A program made the translations under genes and the position numbers. 64,000 nt of DNA from Syntrophales bacterium (GTDB lineage: Bacteria > Desulfobacterota > Syntrophia > Syntrophales > PHBD01): assembly GCA_035363115.1 (NCBI GenBank), contig DAOSEM010000008.1, positions 62,001 through 126,000 of the forward strand. The letters are read 5' to 3'. Every line of letters begins with the position of its first letter. The first letter of the stretch is position 1. The notes beneath the pieces were generated by a model. It was given only the letters and a program-made list of their open reading frames with translations. It made no database searches and was not told the DNA's origin. Shown piece by piece: positions 42,393 to 52,455 of this stretch.

Positions 42393-43700
42393 ATGAAGAA
42401 AAGAGCCTGTCTTGTCTGTATGTTGCTGGCCGTCCTACTCCTTCCAGCCGGTTCCTTCCCGGTTTTCGCCGACGATTACAGCCTCGACGAGGCCTTCCGC
42501 ACAGCCCTTCGCAACTCTGAGAAGATCCGGTTGTCCGAGGAAAATGTCGTCATTGCCGAAACGACGCGGCAGAAGGCCTGGGCGGTCCTGATCCCAAAAC
42601 TCACGGCCTACGGCGGACAGACCTGGTATTCGGGAAGGAAGACCACCTCCTCCGGGGCGCTGGCGCAACCGGACGAGGCAAATACCTGGGGTGTCCGGGC
42701 GGACCAGGCCTTTTCCCTGAGCGGCCGGGAGTTCATGGCCCTGAGCATCTCCGGGGACAACATCGACAAGAGCCGGAAAGATCTGGACGCCGCGCGGGAC
42801 GAAATGCTGCTCCAGACGGCCTATGCCTATTTCGACGTCCTGAAGGCCGGGAAAACGCTGGAAATCGCCGATGCCAATCTGGAGAGACTGGCGAAATACC
42901 GCCACCTGGCGGAGAGGCGGCTCCGTCTGGGAGAGGTGACCAAGACGGCGCTGCTCCGGGCGGAGGGAGAATTGTCGGGCGCCCGGGCCGACCGGATCCG
43001 GGCGGAAAGCGGCCTGAACCTGACGAAGGCCGTCCTGGCCAGAGTCCTGGGAGTCAAGGGGCCCGTCGGAGTGAAGGAAAGCACCGGTGAAGCAGGGGAT
43101 ATCCCGCCGGTGGACGAACTGCTCCGGAAGGCTCTCGACGGGCGGCCCGAGCTCCGGGCGCTGGAGATCCAGAAAGCCGCGGCGGACAAGCAGGTCTGGT
43201 ATGCCCGGGGAGGCTACTGGCCGTCGGTGGCCGTAAGCGGCGTCTACCAGAAAAACTACCAGGACCCTGCAACGGCCTCCTTCCTCAACGAAAACGCCTA
43301 TGCCACCGTTTCGCTCACCTTCCCGTTTTTCGAAGGGGGACTGCGGGTGGCGGAGGTCAAGGAGGCAATGGCCAGGAGCCGTCAGGCGGACCTGGCCATC
43401 GAGGATTTCAAGAAGACTCTCGGGGTCGAGGTGGAAGGTGCCCGGCTGGACTTGGTGACCCAGCAGGGAGTCCTCAAGTTCCAGCAGGATCAGGCGGCCT
43501 TCGCACGGGACAACTTCCAGGCGGTCTCGCGGCAATTCGAATTCGGTCTGGCCTCCAGCCTCGACGTCATCGACGCGAATACGCTGCTCGTGACGGCGGA
43601 GCAGAAGCTGGCCGAGGCGTCCATCAATTACCAGGTTTCCTGGCTCCGCATGAAACGGGTCACCGGGGAGCTTCTCCCGTCGGTGCTCGCGAAGCAATGA
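42393..43700 (+). CDS. TolC-family outer-membrane efflux protein
   Basis: 435 residues. A signal peptide (LLAVLLLPAGSFPVFA, cut near residue 27) is followed by long helical repeats of the outer-membrane efflux family (two OEP halves, ending LRMKRVTGELLPSVL). It is the exit duct of the RND pump encoded next. ATG 42393 follows AGGGGG. The TGA is five bases before the next start. Confidence 0.9.
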   Translation: MKKRACLVCMLLAVLLLPAGSFPVFADDYSLDEAFRTALRNSEKIRLSEENVVIAETTRQKAWAVLIPKLTAYGGQTWYSGRKTTSSGALAQPDEANTWGVRADQAFSLSGREFMALSISGDNIDKSRKDLDAARDEMLLQTAYAYFDVLKAGKTLEIADANLERLAKYRHLAERRLRLGEVTKTALLRAEGELSGARADRIRAESGLNLTKAVLARVLGVKGPVGVKESTGEAGDIPPVDELLRKALDGRPELRALEIQKAAADKQVWYARGGYWPSVAVSGVYQKNYQDPATASFLNENAYATVSLTFPFFEGGLRVAEVKEAMARSRQADLAIEDFKKTLGVEVEGARLDLVTQQGVLKFQQDQAAFARDNFQAVSRQFEFGLASSLDVIDANTLLVTAEQKLAEASINYQVSWLRMKRVTGELLPSVLAKQ

Positions 43701-43704
43701 GGGA

Positions 43705-44880
43705 ATGATGATCCGATTCCAGAGACCAACCGGCGTATCGAGGCGGGATGAGATGAACGGGATGAAGACATGCGGACCCGGAATGCGAATGCCCTTCTGT
43801 TTGCACGGTGGCCGGCCGGGCGTGATCCTGCTGGCGGTCCTGGTGCTGGCAGCGTTTTCCGTGGCGGGCTGCCAGAAGAAGGAGACGAAAACGGTCGAAA
43901 AAGTCATCAATGTCCGAACCGCGACCGTGGAGAAAAAGTCTCTCCGTCCCTTCGTGGAAGCGGTGGGGAACCTGAAGCCGTTTCAGGAGGTGGTCATCAG
44001 CCCCGAAGTGGACGGCATCGTCCGGAAGCTGTTCGTGGAGGAGGGGTCCTCCGTGGCGAAGGGTATGGTCCTGGCGGAGATCAACGAAACCGATTATCGC
44101 CTGGACCTGGAGCGGGCGGAGGCGGCCCTGAAGCAGGCGGAAGCCACGCTGGCGAACGTGAAGGTCGAATACACCCGGAAGGAGGCCCTCTACAAAGAAC
44201 AGCTCGTCACGCAGCAGCAGTTCGACGACGTCACCACCCGGGTCACCCTTGCGACGGGTGATGTCGATCGGGCCCAGGCAGCCCTGTCCCTGGCCCGGCA
44301 GCGCTACAGCCGCAGCCGGGTGAGGGCCCCCATGGCCGGTGCGGTCCGGGAGAAGCGGGTGACCGCCGGAGACTTCGTCCGCACCGGGACGCCCATGCTG
44401 TGGATCGTCCAGTCCAACCCGATCAAGCTGTCCTTTTCAGTCCCGGAAAAGGACGTCAGCAGCCTCAAGCTCGGCCAGGAGGTGGATTTCCGTGTTGATT
44501 CCTTCCCCGGCAAGACCTTCACGGGCCGGCTGATGAGCATCTACCCGAGCCTCGACGAGAAGACCCGGACCCTCCAGGCGGAGGCCCAGATCCCGAATCC
44601 CCAAGGGCTTCTCAAACCGGGGTTCTTCGCCCGGGTAACGATTTACACGGGACCGCCCAGGGACATCGTCATCATCCCGATCACGGCCATTCTCTATGAA
44701 AACACCCTGAAGAAGGTCTTCCTCGTGGAGGGCGACCGGGCCCGGGAAGTGAAGATCCAGATCGGTGCGAAGTACGGCGAGTCCATGGCGGTTCTGGAAG
44801 GTCTCCAGGGGGGCGAGCATCTGGTCACCGTGGGTCAGAACACCCTGGCGGACGGAGTGAAGGTGAATGTGGCTCGCTAA
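43705..44880 (+). CDS. RND efflux periplasmic adaptor (membrane-fusion) lipoprotein
   Basis: 391 residues with the 43705 start. A lipobox LAAFSVAGC near residue 56 and a lipoyl-type fold (VEEGSSVAKGMVLAEIN) followed by a coiled-coil and the RAPMAGAVREKRVTAGDFVRTGTPML segment. It links the RND pump to TolC. Several in-frame ATGs (43705, 43753, 43762) exist; a shorter start would give a more usual signal. It overlaps the pump gene by 14 bases. Confidence 0.88.
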   Translation: MMIRFQRPTGVSRRDEMNGMKTCGPGMRMPFCLHGGRPGVILLAVLVLAAFSVAGCQKKETKTVEKVINVRTATVEKKSLRPFVEAVGNLKPFQEVVISPEVDGIVRKLFVEEGSSVAKGMVLAEINETDYRLDLERAEAALKQAEATLANVKVEYTRKEALYKEQLVTQQQFDDVTTRVTLATGDVDRAQAALSLARQRYSRSRVRAPMAGAVREKRVTAGDFVRTGTPMLWIVQSNPIKLSFSVPEKDVSSLKLGQEVDFRVDSFPGKTFTGRLMSIYPSLDEKTRTLQAEAQIPNPQGLLKPGFFARVTIYTGPPRDIVIIPITAILYENTLKKVFLVEGDRAREVKIQIGAKYGESMAVLEGLQGGEHLVTVGQNTLADGVKVNVAR

Positions 44881-47800
44881 TACATCCATCAAGCGTCCCG
44901 TCTTCGCCACCATGTTCATCATGGCCCTGGTGCTCCTGGGGCTGGTCTCCTATGTTGAAATCGGCGTGGACCTGTTTCCGAAGGTCGAATTTCCCATCGT
45001 CAGCGTGACGACCGTCCTCAAGGGCGCGAGTCCCGAGGTCATGGATGTCGACGTGACGGACAAGATCGAGGAGTCGGTCAACACCATCGAGGGCGTCAAG
45101 ACCATCACGTCCGCGAGCCGCGAGGGCGTGTCCAGCGTAACCATCGAGTTTGTCCTGGAGCGCGACATCGACCTGGCCGTTCAGGACGTTCGCGAGAAGG
45201 TCTCGATGATCCGCTCCAAGCTGCCCTCGGATATCGACGAACCGATCATCCGGAAGGTGGATCCCGACGCGAACCCCGTCCTGTGGGTCAACCTCTCCGG
45301 GCAGAAGAGCATCCGCGAGCTCTCCACCTACCTGGACGAGGTCCTGAAAGACCAGATCCAGCGCATCCCCGGCGTAGGTGCCCTGCGGATCGGGGGGCTC
45401 CAGTTGCGAGAGGTGCGGATCTGGCTGGATGCCGACAAGCTCCGGGCTTACCAGGTGGCCCCCGGCGACGTGGCCGCCGCCCTGAAGCGCGAGAACATGG
45501 AGCTTCCCGGCGGGCGGATCGAGACCGCAACCAAGGAATACGCCGTCAAGATCAAGGGAGAATTCCCGCGGATCGCCGATTTCGGCGACCTGATCGTCGC
45601 CTACTCCAAGGGGGCGCCTGTCCGGATCCGGGACATCGGCCGGGTGGAGGATGGCCAGCAGGAGAAGCGGTCCATCGTCCGGTTCAACGGGGTCCCCGCC
45701 GTCGGCATGGGAATCCAGAAGCAGTCGGGAACCAACACGGTGGAGGTCATCGACCGGATCAAGAAGGAAGTCGCCGTCATCAACAAGAACCTGCCGCCGG
45801 GACTTCAGCTCAACTACGCCTTCGACCAGTCCACCTTCATCAAGCGTTCCATCAACGAAGTCCAGGGGCACCTGATTCTCGGCGGGATTCTCGCGATTCT
45901 CGCAGTTTTCCTGTTTCTCCGGAACGTCCGGACGACCCTGATCAGCGCCGTGGCCCTCCCGGTCTCGGTCATCGCCACATTCGCCCTGCTCAGGGCCTTC
46001 GACTTCACCTTCAACAACATGACGATGCTTGCCCTGACGCTCTCCGTGGGTCTTCTGATCGACGATGCCATCATCGTCATCGAGAACATCTACCGCCATG
46101 TGGAGGAGGGCATGCCGCCCCGGGAGGCAGCCGCTTTCGCCACGTCGGAGATCGGCCTGGCCGTCATGGCGACGACCCTGGCCATCATCGTCATCTTCCT
46201 GCCGGTGGCCTTCATGAAGGGCATCATCGGCCGGTTTTTCCTCCAGTTCGCCCTGACCGTCGTCTTCTCCGTCTCGGTCTCCCTCATCGTCTCCTTCACG
46301 ATGACCCCCATGCTGGCGTCACTATACCTGAAGCAGCTTCATCGGTCCCGGGACCGGCAGGAGCAGCCGGCGTCGGGGCGGTTCGCTGGATGGAAAACGA
46401 AACTGGCATGGTTTCGGAGGGCCGGGGACATCCTGGAAACCGGCTACAAGAAGACGGAAACGTGGTATCGATCGCTTCTGGAGATGGCGATCAACCACCG
46501 GGGACTGGTGCTGCTGCTGGCCCTCGGCCTGTTCGTCTTCAGCCTGTTCATCACCCGCTTCATCGGAAAGGAATTCGTCCCTCCCGAGGATCAGGGCCAG
46601 TTCCTGGTGCGATTGGAAGCTCCCTTCGACTACTCGGTCGACCGTGCGGATGAAATGTTCCGGAATGCCGAGGACATGGTCCGCAAGCTGCCGGAGGTCC
46701 GGTCCCTCTTCTACATTCAGGGTATGGGCGCGGGAGGCGTCGGGGAGGTGAACAAGGCCGTCGCCTTCGTGACCCTGTATCCCAAGGCCGATCGAAAGAG
46801 GAGCCAGGAAGAGATCAAGGCGGAGATCCGCCGGAACATGCGGACAATCCCGGGCCTCAAGGGCACCGCCGAGGACGTGTCCCTCATCGGCGGCGGCATC
46901 CGCAACGTGCCGATCCTGTACGCCATCCGCGGGACCAGCCTTGCGGACCTGCAGACCTATACCCGTCAGATCACGTCCGAGTTCTCCAAGCTGCCGGGCA
47001 TCGTGGACGTGGATACGTCCATCGAGGCGGGGAAGCCTGAGGTGAAGGTCTTCATCGACCGGGACAAGGCGGCGGACCTGGGCGTATCCGTGAGCTCCAT
47101 CGCCGAGGCCGTCAACATCCTGGTCAGCGGCGAGGTGGACATCACGAAATACAAGGACGAGGAGAGGGGACGGCGTTTCGATGTCCGTGTCCGCCTCAAC
47201 TCGGAGGACCGGTCGAATCCCTCCGATCTGGGAAACATCTATGTACGGGGACGGGACGGCCGGCTCGTGGAACTGGCCAGCGTGGCCAGCTTCCAGGAGG
47301 GGGGAGGGCCCAGCACCATCCAGCGCGTCGACCGGCAGCGGGCGACCATTGTCTATGCCGGCCTCGAAAAAAAGCCCCTGGCCGAGGCCATGGTGGAGCT
47401 GAATGCCATTTCGAGCAAGGTCCTGCCGTCCGACTACTCCGCGAAATACAAGGGACCGGCGGAGACCATGGGGGAATCGTTCCGCTACCTGATCTTCGCG
47501 CTGATCCTCGGGATCATCATGGCCTACATGATCCTGGCGGCCCAGTTCGAGAGTTTCATCCACCCCTTCACGGTGCTCCTGTCCATGCCGCTGTCCTTCA
47601 TCGGGGCCTTCGGCGCCCTCCTCCTGACGGGGAACACCATCAGCATCTATAGCCTGATCGGGATCATCCTCCTCATGGGACTGGTGAAAAAGAACGCCAT
47701 TCTGCTGGTGGACTACACGAACACCCTGCGGGAGCGCGGCATGTCCAGGAGGGAGGCGATCCTCCAGGCCGGGCCCGTGCGGCTCCGGCCTATCCTCATG

Positions 47801-48025
47801 ACCACCTTCGCCATGGTCTTCGGCATGATCCCGGTGGCCCTCGGGGTCGGGGAAGGCGCGGAAACCCGTGCACCCATGGGCATCACCGTCATCGGCGGGC
47901 TCCTGACGTCGCTTTTCCTGACGCTGGTGGTGGTTCCCGCCGCTTATGACCTGTTTGACGACTGGACCCGGAAAATCCGGGAGCGCCGGCAGATCCGTCC
48001 GGAAAAAGGGGAGGCTCCGTCATGA
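44867..48025 (+). CDS. RND-family efflux pump
   Basis: 1052 residues, twelve membrane segments with the TM4 charge pair Asp399-Asp400 in GLLIDDAIIVIENIYRHV, and porter domains between. HAE-1/AcrB-like by the RPILMTTFAMVFGMIPVALGVGEG block near the end. It expels drugs or other amphiphiles by proton flow. Operon: tolC-adaptor-pump-PII-like gene; overlap 14 bases upstream and four bases downstream. Confidence 0.94.
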   Translation: MWLANTSIKRPVFATMFIMALVLLGLVSYVEIGVDLFPKVEFPIVSVTTVLKGASPEVMDVDVTDKIEESVNTIEGVKTITSASREGVSSVTIEFVLERDIDLAVQDVREKVSMIRSKLPSDIDEPIIRKVDPDANPVLWVNLSGQKSIRELSTYLDEVLKDQIQRIPGVGALRIGGLQLREVRIWLDADKLRAYQVAPGDVAAALKRENMELPGGRIETATKEYAVKIKGEFPRIADFGDLIVAYSKGAPVRIRDIGRVEDGQQEKRSIVRFNGVPAVGMGIQKQSGTNTVEVIDRIKKEVAVINKNLPPGLQLNYAFDQSTFIKRSINEVQGHLILGGILAILAVFLFLRNVRTTLISAVALPVSVIATFALLRAFDFTFNNMTMLALTLSVGLLIDDAIIVIENIYRHVEEGMPPREAAAFATSEIGLAVMATTLAIIVIFLPVAFMKGIIGRFFLQFALTVVFSVSVSLIVSFTMTPMLASLYLKQLHRSRDRQEQPASGRFAGWKTKLAWFRRAGDILETGYKKTETWYRSLLEMAINHRGLVLLLALGLFVFSLFITRFIGKEFVPPEDQGQFLVRLEAPFDYSVDRADEMFRNAEDMVRKLPEVRSLFYIQGMGAGGVGEVNKAVAFVTLYPKADRKRSQEEIKAEIRRNMRTIPGLKGTAEDVSLIGGGIRNVPILYAIRGTSLADLQTYTRQITSEFSKLPGIVDVDTSIEAGKPEVKVFIDRDKAADLGVSVSSIAEAVNILVSGEVDITKYKDEERGRRFDVRVRLNSEDRSNPSDLGNIYVRGRDGRLVELASVASFQEGGGPSTIQRVDRQRATIVYAGLEKKPLAEAMVELNAISSKVLPSDYSAKYKGPAETMGESFRYLIFALILGIIMAYMILAAQFESFIHPFTVLLSMPLSFIGAFGALLLTGNTISIYSLIGIILLMGLVKKNAILLVDYTNTLRERGMSRREAILQAGPVRLRPILMTTFAMVFGMIPVALGVGEGAETRAPMGITVIGGLLTSLFLTLVVVPAAYDLFDDWTRKIRERRQIRPEKGEAPS

Positions 48026-48312
48026 AGATGTTTTTGATCGTCTATTCACGGGAAGCCGATGAGTATGTCGTCGCTCGCTTCAAGAAGGCGGGCATCCGGG
48101 CTTATACGAAGATGGAGGCGGTACACGGCGAAGGGCCCGATTCGGAGCCCAAGCTGGGGACCCACGTCTGGCCCGGGGGGAACAATGTTCTGATCCTGGC
48201 CGTTCCGGACGAGCAGATCCACGTCGTTACCTGCATTGCCCATCAGCTGAAGGAGGAGCGTCCCAGGGCCGGCGTGCGGTGTTTCGTTCTTCCCCTGGAG
48301 GAGTGCATCTGA
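48022..48312 (+). CDS. PII-like small protein at the end of the RND operon
   Basis: 96 residues with a ferredoxin-like alpha/beta pattern, FLIVYSREADEYVVARFKKAGIRAYTKMEAVHGEG, which resembles the PII/CutA-like families found behind cation or drug RND pumps. It may sense a ligand and adjust the pump. It overlaps the pump gene by four bases (ATGA). The classification is by pattern and place only. Confidence 0.6.
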   Translation: MKMFLIVYSREADEYVVARFKKAGIRAYTKMEAVHGEGPDSEPKLGTHVWPGGNNVLILAVPDEQIHVVTCIAHQLKEERPRAGVRCFVLPLEECI

Positions 48313-48350
48313 AAAGAAAACCCCCGACGCGGTGAATCGCGACGGGGGGG
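48311..48350 (-). terminator. hairpin terminator, minus-strand polarity
   Basis: CCCCCG-a-CGCG pairs CGCG-a-CGGGGG across a six-base loop; the minus strand has TTTTCTTTTC after it. It lies just past the RND operon end, but the T run serves minus-strand transcripts such as the small gene at 48376. For the plus strand it is a hairpin without T run. Confidence 0.7.
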
Positions 48351-48375
48351 TCTCACCGGTACGGTTCCACAGGGA

Positions 48376-48612
48376 TTACGGGACTTGATTGTTGACGATG
48401 CACCGGACGGCGTCCCGGTGCAGGTCGGATGCGAAATCCGCCTGGCCCCTCCGGGCCGTCATTTCGGCAACGGCTTTCACAAGCGCCTTTTTTCCCTTAC
48501 CTTTACCTTCTTTTCCCTGGCCGGATGTTTTCCGGCGGGCCGACGATCCTTCGTTCCATTCCGTTTTTTTCATAGAGGGCCTCTCCTTGCGCTCGACGGG
48601 CTGTCGGCGCAT
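48376..48612 (-). CDS. small lysine-rich protein of unknown function
   Basis: 78 residues with the start at 48612 behind AGGAGGGGG, or 65 residues with the ATG at 48573 behind AAGGAG. Very basic middle (GKEGKGKGKKALVKAVAEMTARRGQADF), then a short tail with one Cys. A minus-strand terminator 26 bases beyond the stop supports it as a real gene. No family is recognised. Confidence 0.5.
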   Translation of the reverse strand: MRRQPVERKERPSMKKTEWNEGSSARRKTSGQGKEGKGKGKKALVKAVAEMTARRGQADFASDLHRDAVRCIVNNQVP

Positions 48613-49140
48613 AGCAACCCCCCTCCTGTTGCGATCCAGGAGAAGGAACCATCAGGCCGGGCCGCATCCTCACCGCCGCGGAGCGGCTGGAAGGCGTCCC
48701 GGGTCCGTTCCGGGAGACCGTTTCCTGCGGGGTGGGTCTCCCGTGGCCCGATAAATATGATCATCCGGGAAAGGCGATGGTTCGCTTCTTCCCGGCTGCA
48801 GACTGCAGGTGGACTTCACGTACAGGTTCGTCCGGATGGATGCAATCAGGTGGGGTCCGAAGATGGCATCGGATATGCGAAAACAAAAAAACAGGACAAA
48901 AAACCACCATTGGATCAGCCTTTGTCCGATCTCTGTTGGCCTTCCGTGCTGTCTTACGCTGAAATTCCTTCTATTCTGCCTTTTCTGTTTCCTTTTCCGC
49001 CGGATCACCGGCGGTACGGTCCGCAACGAGCGGGGTGTCGCCACCCCGCCCGCATGGAAAGAGAGGAAGGGAATTCGTGCATGTTCGTTCGATACGGCCT
49101 CTCTTTCCTGACCGCCGGGCGGATGCCCGGGTGCGTTCCG
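48613..49140. other. 528-base region with no clear gene
   Basis: No convincing gene. A perfect eight-base hairpin GCGGGGTG/CACCCCGC (49030-49049) and A+T-rich minus-strand stretches are present. Some frames are open but lack ribosome sites. Confidence 0.35.
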
Positions 49141-49236
49141 TTACGGAGTCCAGCGGATGGGTGTGGCCATCGGGTCCACCCAGTCCTTTGTGATCTCCTT
49201 CCAGCCTTTCACTTTCCTCTCTTTCGTCTTCTTCAT
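49141..49236 (-). CDS. 31-residue mini-protein candidate
   Basis: Starts at ATG 49236 after GGGAGG with nine bases spacing and ends at TAA (complement of 49141-49143). The product is Lys/Trp-rich (MKKTKERKVKGWKEITKDW and then a Pro-ending tail). Too short for usual gene finders. Support is only the ribosome site and codon use. Confidence 0.35.
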   Translation of the reverse strand: MKKTKERKVKGWKEITKDWVDPMATPIRWTP

Positions 49237-49291
49237 GGCTCTTTCCTCCCGTCTCTCTTTCCAAGATGGTTTATTGTACCGGTCCCGGGTT

Positions 49292-49420
49292 TCAGGCCCA
49301 TCCGCCCGTCGGACGACCCAGCCTTCCCTTGCCGGTGGTTTTTTCGACGTGCCCGGTCATCTTCCCGAGCAGGTCTTTCTGCGGGTTGAACTCGATCCGT
49401 TCGGGGAGAATCATTGTCAT
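49292..49420 (-). CDS. 42-residue mini-protein candidate
   Basis: ATG 49420 follows AGGAAAGGAAACGAGCC and the frame ends at TGA (complement of 49292-49294). The product ends in a Gly/Lys-rich tail (GKGRLGRPTGGWA). It lies 55 bases before the 31-residue candidate on the same strand. No family is recognised. Confidence 0.35.
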   Translation of the reverse strand: MTMILPERIEFNPQKDLLGKMTGHVEKTTGKGRLGRPTGGWA

Positions 49421-49631
49421 GGCTCGTTTCCTTTCCTCTTTTTTTTCGATGCCAGGATAAGCGAACGGCCTCAAGACAACAATCGGGAGGTATCCGATTT
49501 ATCTTACGGAGCAGGGAGGGATGTCCGTGAGGATGACCGGTGCGGGATGCATCGGAGATGCCGTGTGAGAGGCGCGGGGAAAGTTCGAAGAGGCCGCATC
49601 GGCCTTTGTCCGATGGGCCGTCCCTTCCCGG

Positions 49632-52451
49632 TCAGCCGGCGGTTTTCAGGATGTCCTTGAGGAACTGACCCGTGAAGGAGTGGGCGACCCGGGCGACATC
49701 CTCGGGGCTTCCGGCGGCGATGATTTCCCCGCCGCCGGGCCCGCCTTCAGGACCGAGATCGATGATGTGGTCGGCGGACTTGACGACGTCCAGGTTGTGC
49801 TCGATCACGACGACCGTGTTTCCCATGTCCACGAGGCGCATCAGCACATCCAGAAGTTTCTGGATGTCGGCGAAATGAAGCCCGATGGTGGGTTCGTCGA
49901 GGATGTACAGGGTGTTGCTTTCCGGCCGCTTGCCCAGCTCGCGGGAGAGCTTGATCCGCTGTGCCTCGCCGCCGGACAGGGTGGTGGCCGACTGCCCCAG
50001 GCGGATGTAGCCCAGCCCCACGTCCATCAGGAGCTGGAGCTTCGAGCGGATGGCCGGGATGTTTGTGAAAAAGTCGATGGCCTGATTCACCGTCATGTCC
50101 AGCACGTCGGCGATGCTCTGATCCTTGTAGCGGATGTCCAGGGTGTCGGCATTGAACCGCCGTCCGCGGCAGGTCTCGCAGGTGACGTAGACGTCGGGGA
50201 GGAAGTGCATCTCGATCTTGATCAGCCCGTTTCCCTCGCAGGCCTCGCAGCGCCCTCCCCGGACGTTGAAGCTGAAACGGCCCGGCTTGTAACCCCGCAC
50301 ACGCGATTCCGGCAGCCCCGTGAAGAGATCCCGAATCGGGTTGAAGACACCGGTGTAGGTGGCGGGGTTGGACCGGGGGGTGCGTCCGATGGGCTGCTGG
50401 TTGATCAGGATGACCCGCTCGATCCCGCCCAGGTCCACGATGCGCCGCACCTTGACGGCCGAGCCCTGGTGCCGGTAAAGCCGCCGGGACAGGGTCTTGT
50501 GGAGGGTCTCGATGACCATGGTGCTTTTGCCGGAGCCGGAGACCCCGGTGACGGCGGTGAAGACGCCCACGGGAATGCGGACGTCGATGTTCTTCAGGTT
50601 GTTTTCCCAGGCCCCCTCCAAAACGATCCACCTCCCCCGGACAGGCCTCCGCTTCCGGGGAATGGGGATCGACAGCGCTCCGGAAAGATAGCGGCCCGTG
50701 AGGGAGTCCTCCGAACGGAGGATCTCCCCGGGTGTTCCCTGGAAGACGATGCTGCCTCCCTCGCGGCCGGCACCGGGCCCCATGTCGATGATCTGGTCCG
50801 ACGACAGCATCATGTCGGCGTCGTGCTCCACCACCAGGACGGTGTTGCCCATGTCCCGCAGTCGCTTCAGGGTGGCGATGAGGCGGAGGTTGTCCCGCTG
50901 GTGCAGTCCCACCGTCGGCTCGTCGAGAACGTAGAGAACCCCCATCAGGCCCGACCCGATCTGGGTGGCCAGGCGGATCCTCTGGTTTTCCCCTCCGGAC
51001 AGCGTTCCGGAGGAGCGGGCCAGGTTGAGGTAGTCCATGCCCACGTCCAGGAGAAACCGGAGCCGCTCCCGGATCTCCTTGAGGACCCGCTCGGAGATGA
51101 CCGCATCCTGGTGAGAAAGCGGGAGAGTGCGGAAGAAGTCGAAGCAGTCCCGGATGGAGAGGCGGCACACCTGGTCGATGTTCATTCCCCCCACCCGGAC
51201 GGCCAGGCTCTCCGGCTTCAGCCTCGTTCCGCCGCAGGTCGGGCAGTCGCGGAGGCTGATGTAGCGCGCCAGGTCCATCCGCACGTGGTTGGAGGCGGTT
51301 TCACGATACCGCCGGTCCAGCTGGTTCAGGATTCCCTCGAAGGGCTTGTTGTAGAAGAAGCGCTGTCCTCCCCGGTCCATCCAGAACCGGATCTTTTCCC
51401 GGCCCGATCCCCGGAGGATCGCCTCCCGCACCTTTACGGGCAACTCGACGAAGGGCGTGTTGATGTCGAAGCCGTAGTGCTGGGACAGGGCGTCCAGCGT
51501 CGTATGGAAAGAAAGGGAGTGTCGTCCTGCCCAGGGGGCGACGGCCCCCTCCCGGAGGGAAAGCTCCGGATCGGGAATCACCAGCTCCTCGTCGAAATAC
51601 ATCCGGGTTCCCAGGCCGGTGCAGTCGGGGCAGGCGCCGTAGGGGCTGTTGAAGGAGAACAGGCGCGGCTGGAGATCGGGGATGCCGATGTTGCATTCCG
51701 GGCAGGCGTACTTCTCGCTGAAGAGGATCTCCTCCTCTCCGGCGGGGGCGATCCGGACCAGGCCGTCGGACAGGCGGGAGGCGATTTCCAGCGAGTCCCG
51801 GAGCCGCTTTCGCACTCCCTCGCGGAGCACAAGACGGTCCACCACGACGTCGATGTCGTGGCGGCGGTTTTTGTCCAGGGGAATCGCATCCGTCAGATCA
51901 TGCATCCCGCCGTCCACCCGGACACGGACGAAGCCGTCCTTCTGGAGCTTTCGGAACTCCTTCTGGAATTCCCCTTTCCGTCCCCGGACCAGGGGAGCCA
52001 GGACCGTGAGGCGGGTCCCCTCCGGCCGGTCCAAGACGGCTTCCATCATCCGGTCGATGGTCTGGGAGCGGATCTCCCGGCCGCAGGAGGGACAGTGGGG
52101 AGTGCCGATGCGGGAGAAGAGAAGGCGCAGGTAGTCGTAGATCTCCGTGACCGTGCCCACCGTGGAGCGCGGATTCTGGGTGGCGGCGCGCTGCTCGATG
52201 GCGATGGCCGGCGAGAGCCCCTCGATGGACTCCACGTCCGGCTTGTCCATCTGTCCGATGAACTGGCGGGCGTAGGCCGACAGGGACTCCACGTAGCGCC
52301 GCTGGCCCTCCGCGTAGATCGTGTCGAAGGCGAGGGAGGATTTCCCCGAGCCGCTCACCCCCGTGACGACGACCAGCCTGTCCCGGGGGATGTCCAGGCT
52401 GATGTGCCGGAGATTGTGCTGGGAAGCTCCCTTGATCCGAATGACCTGCAT
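49632..52451 (-). CDS. uvrA: excinuclease ABC subunit A
   Basis: 939 residues. Two ABC ATPase halves: GVSGSGKSSLAF at 31-42 and GVSGSGKSTMV in the second half, with LSGGENQR and LSGGEAQR signatures. Zinc-binding Cys pairs CPSC, CPEC, CPDC and CEAC are visible. It recognises damage in nucleotide excision repair. It starts four bases after the stop of a SurA-like gene, in an operon with mfd. Confidence 0.97.
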   Translation of the reverse strand: MQVIRIKGASQHNLRHISLDIPRDRLVVVTGVSGSGKSSLAFDTIYAEGQRRYVESLSAYARQFIGQMDKPDVESIEGLSPAIAIEQRAATQNPRSTVGTVTEIYDYLRLLFSRIGTPHCPSCGREIRSQTIDRMMEAVLDRPEGTRLTVLAPLVRGRKGEFQKEFRKLQKDGFVRVRVDGGMHDLTDAIPLDKNRRHDIDVVVDRLVLREGVRKRLRDSLEIASRLSDGLVRIAPAGEEEILFSEKYACPECNIGIPDLQPRLFSFNSPYGACPDCTGLGTRMYFDEELVIPDPELSLREGAVAPWAGRHSLSFHTTLDALSQHYGFDINTPFVELPVKVREAILRGSGREKIRFWMDRGGQRFFYNKPFEGILNQLDRRYRETASNHVRMDLARYISLRDCPTCGGTRLKPESLAVRVGGMNIDQVCRLSIRDCFDFFRTLPLSHQDAVISERVLKEIRERLRFLLDVGMDYLNLARSSGTLSGGENQRIRLATQIGSGLMGVLYVLDEPTVGLHQRDNLRLIATLKRLRDMGNTVLVVEHDADMMLSSDQIIDMGPGAGREGGSIVFQGTPGEILRSEDSLTGRYLSGALSIPIPRKRRPVRGRWIVLEGAWENNLKNIDVRIPVGVFTAVTGVSGSGKSTMVIETLHKTLSRRLYRHQGSAVKVRRIVDLGGIERVILINQQPIGRTPRSNPATYTGVFNPIRDLFTGLPESRVRGYKPGRFSFNVRGGRCEACEGNGLIKIEMHFLPDVYVTCETCRGRRFNADTLDIRYKDQSIADVLDMTVNQAIDFFTNIPAIRSKLQLLMDVGLGYIRLGQSATTLSGGEAQRIKLSRELGKRPESNTLYILDEPTIGLHFADIQKLLDVLMRLVDMGNTVVVIEHNLDVVKSADHIIDLGPEGGPGGGEIIAAGSPEDVARVAHSFTGQFLKDILKTAG

Positions 52452-52455
52452 GGAC

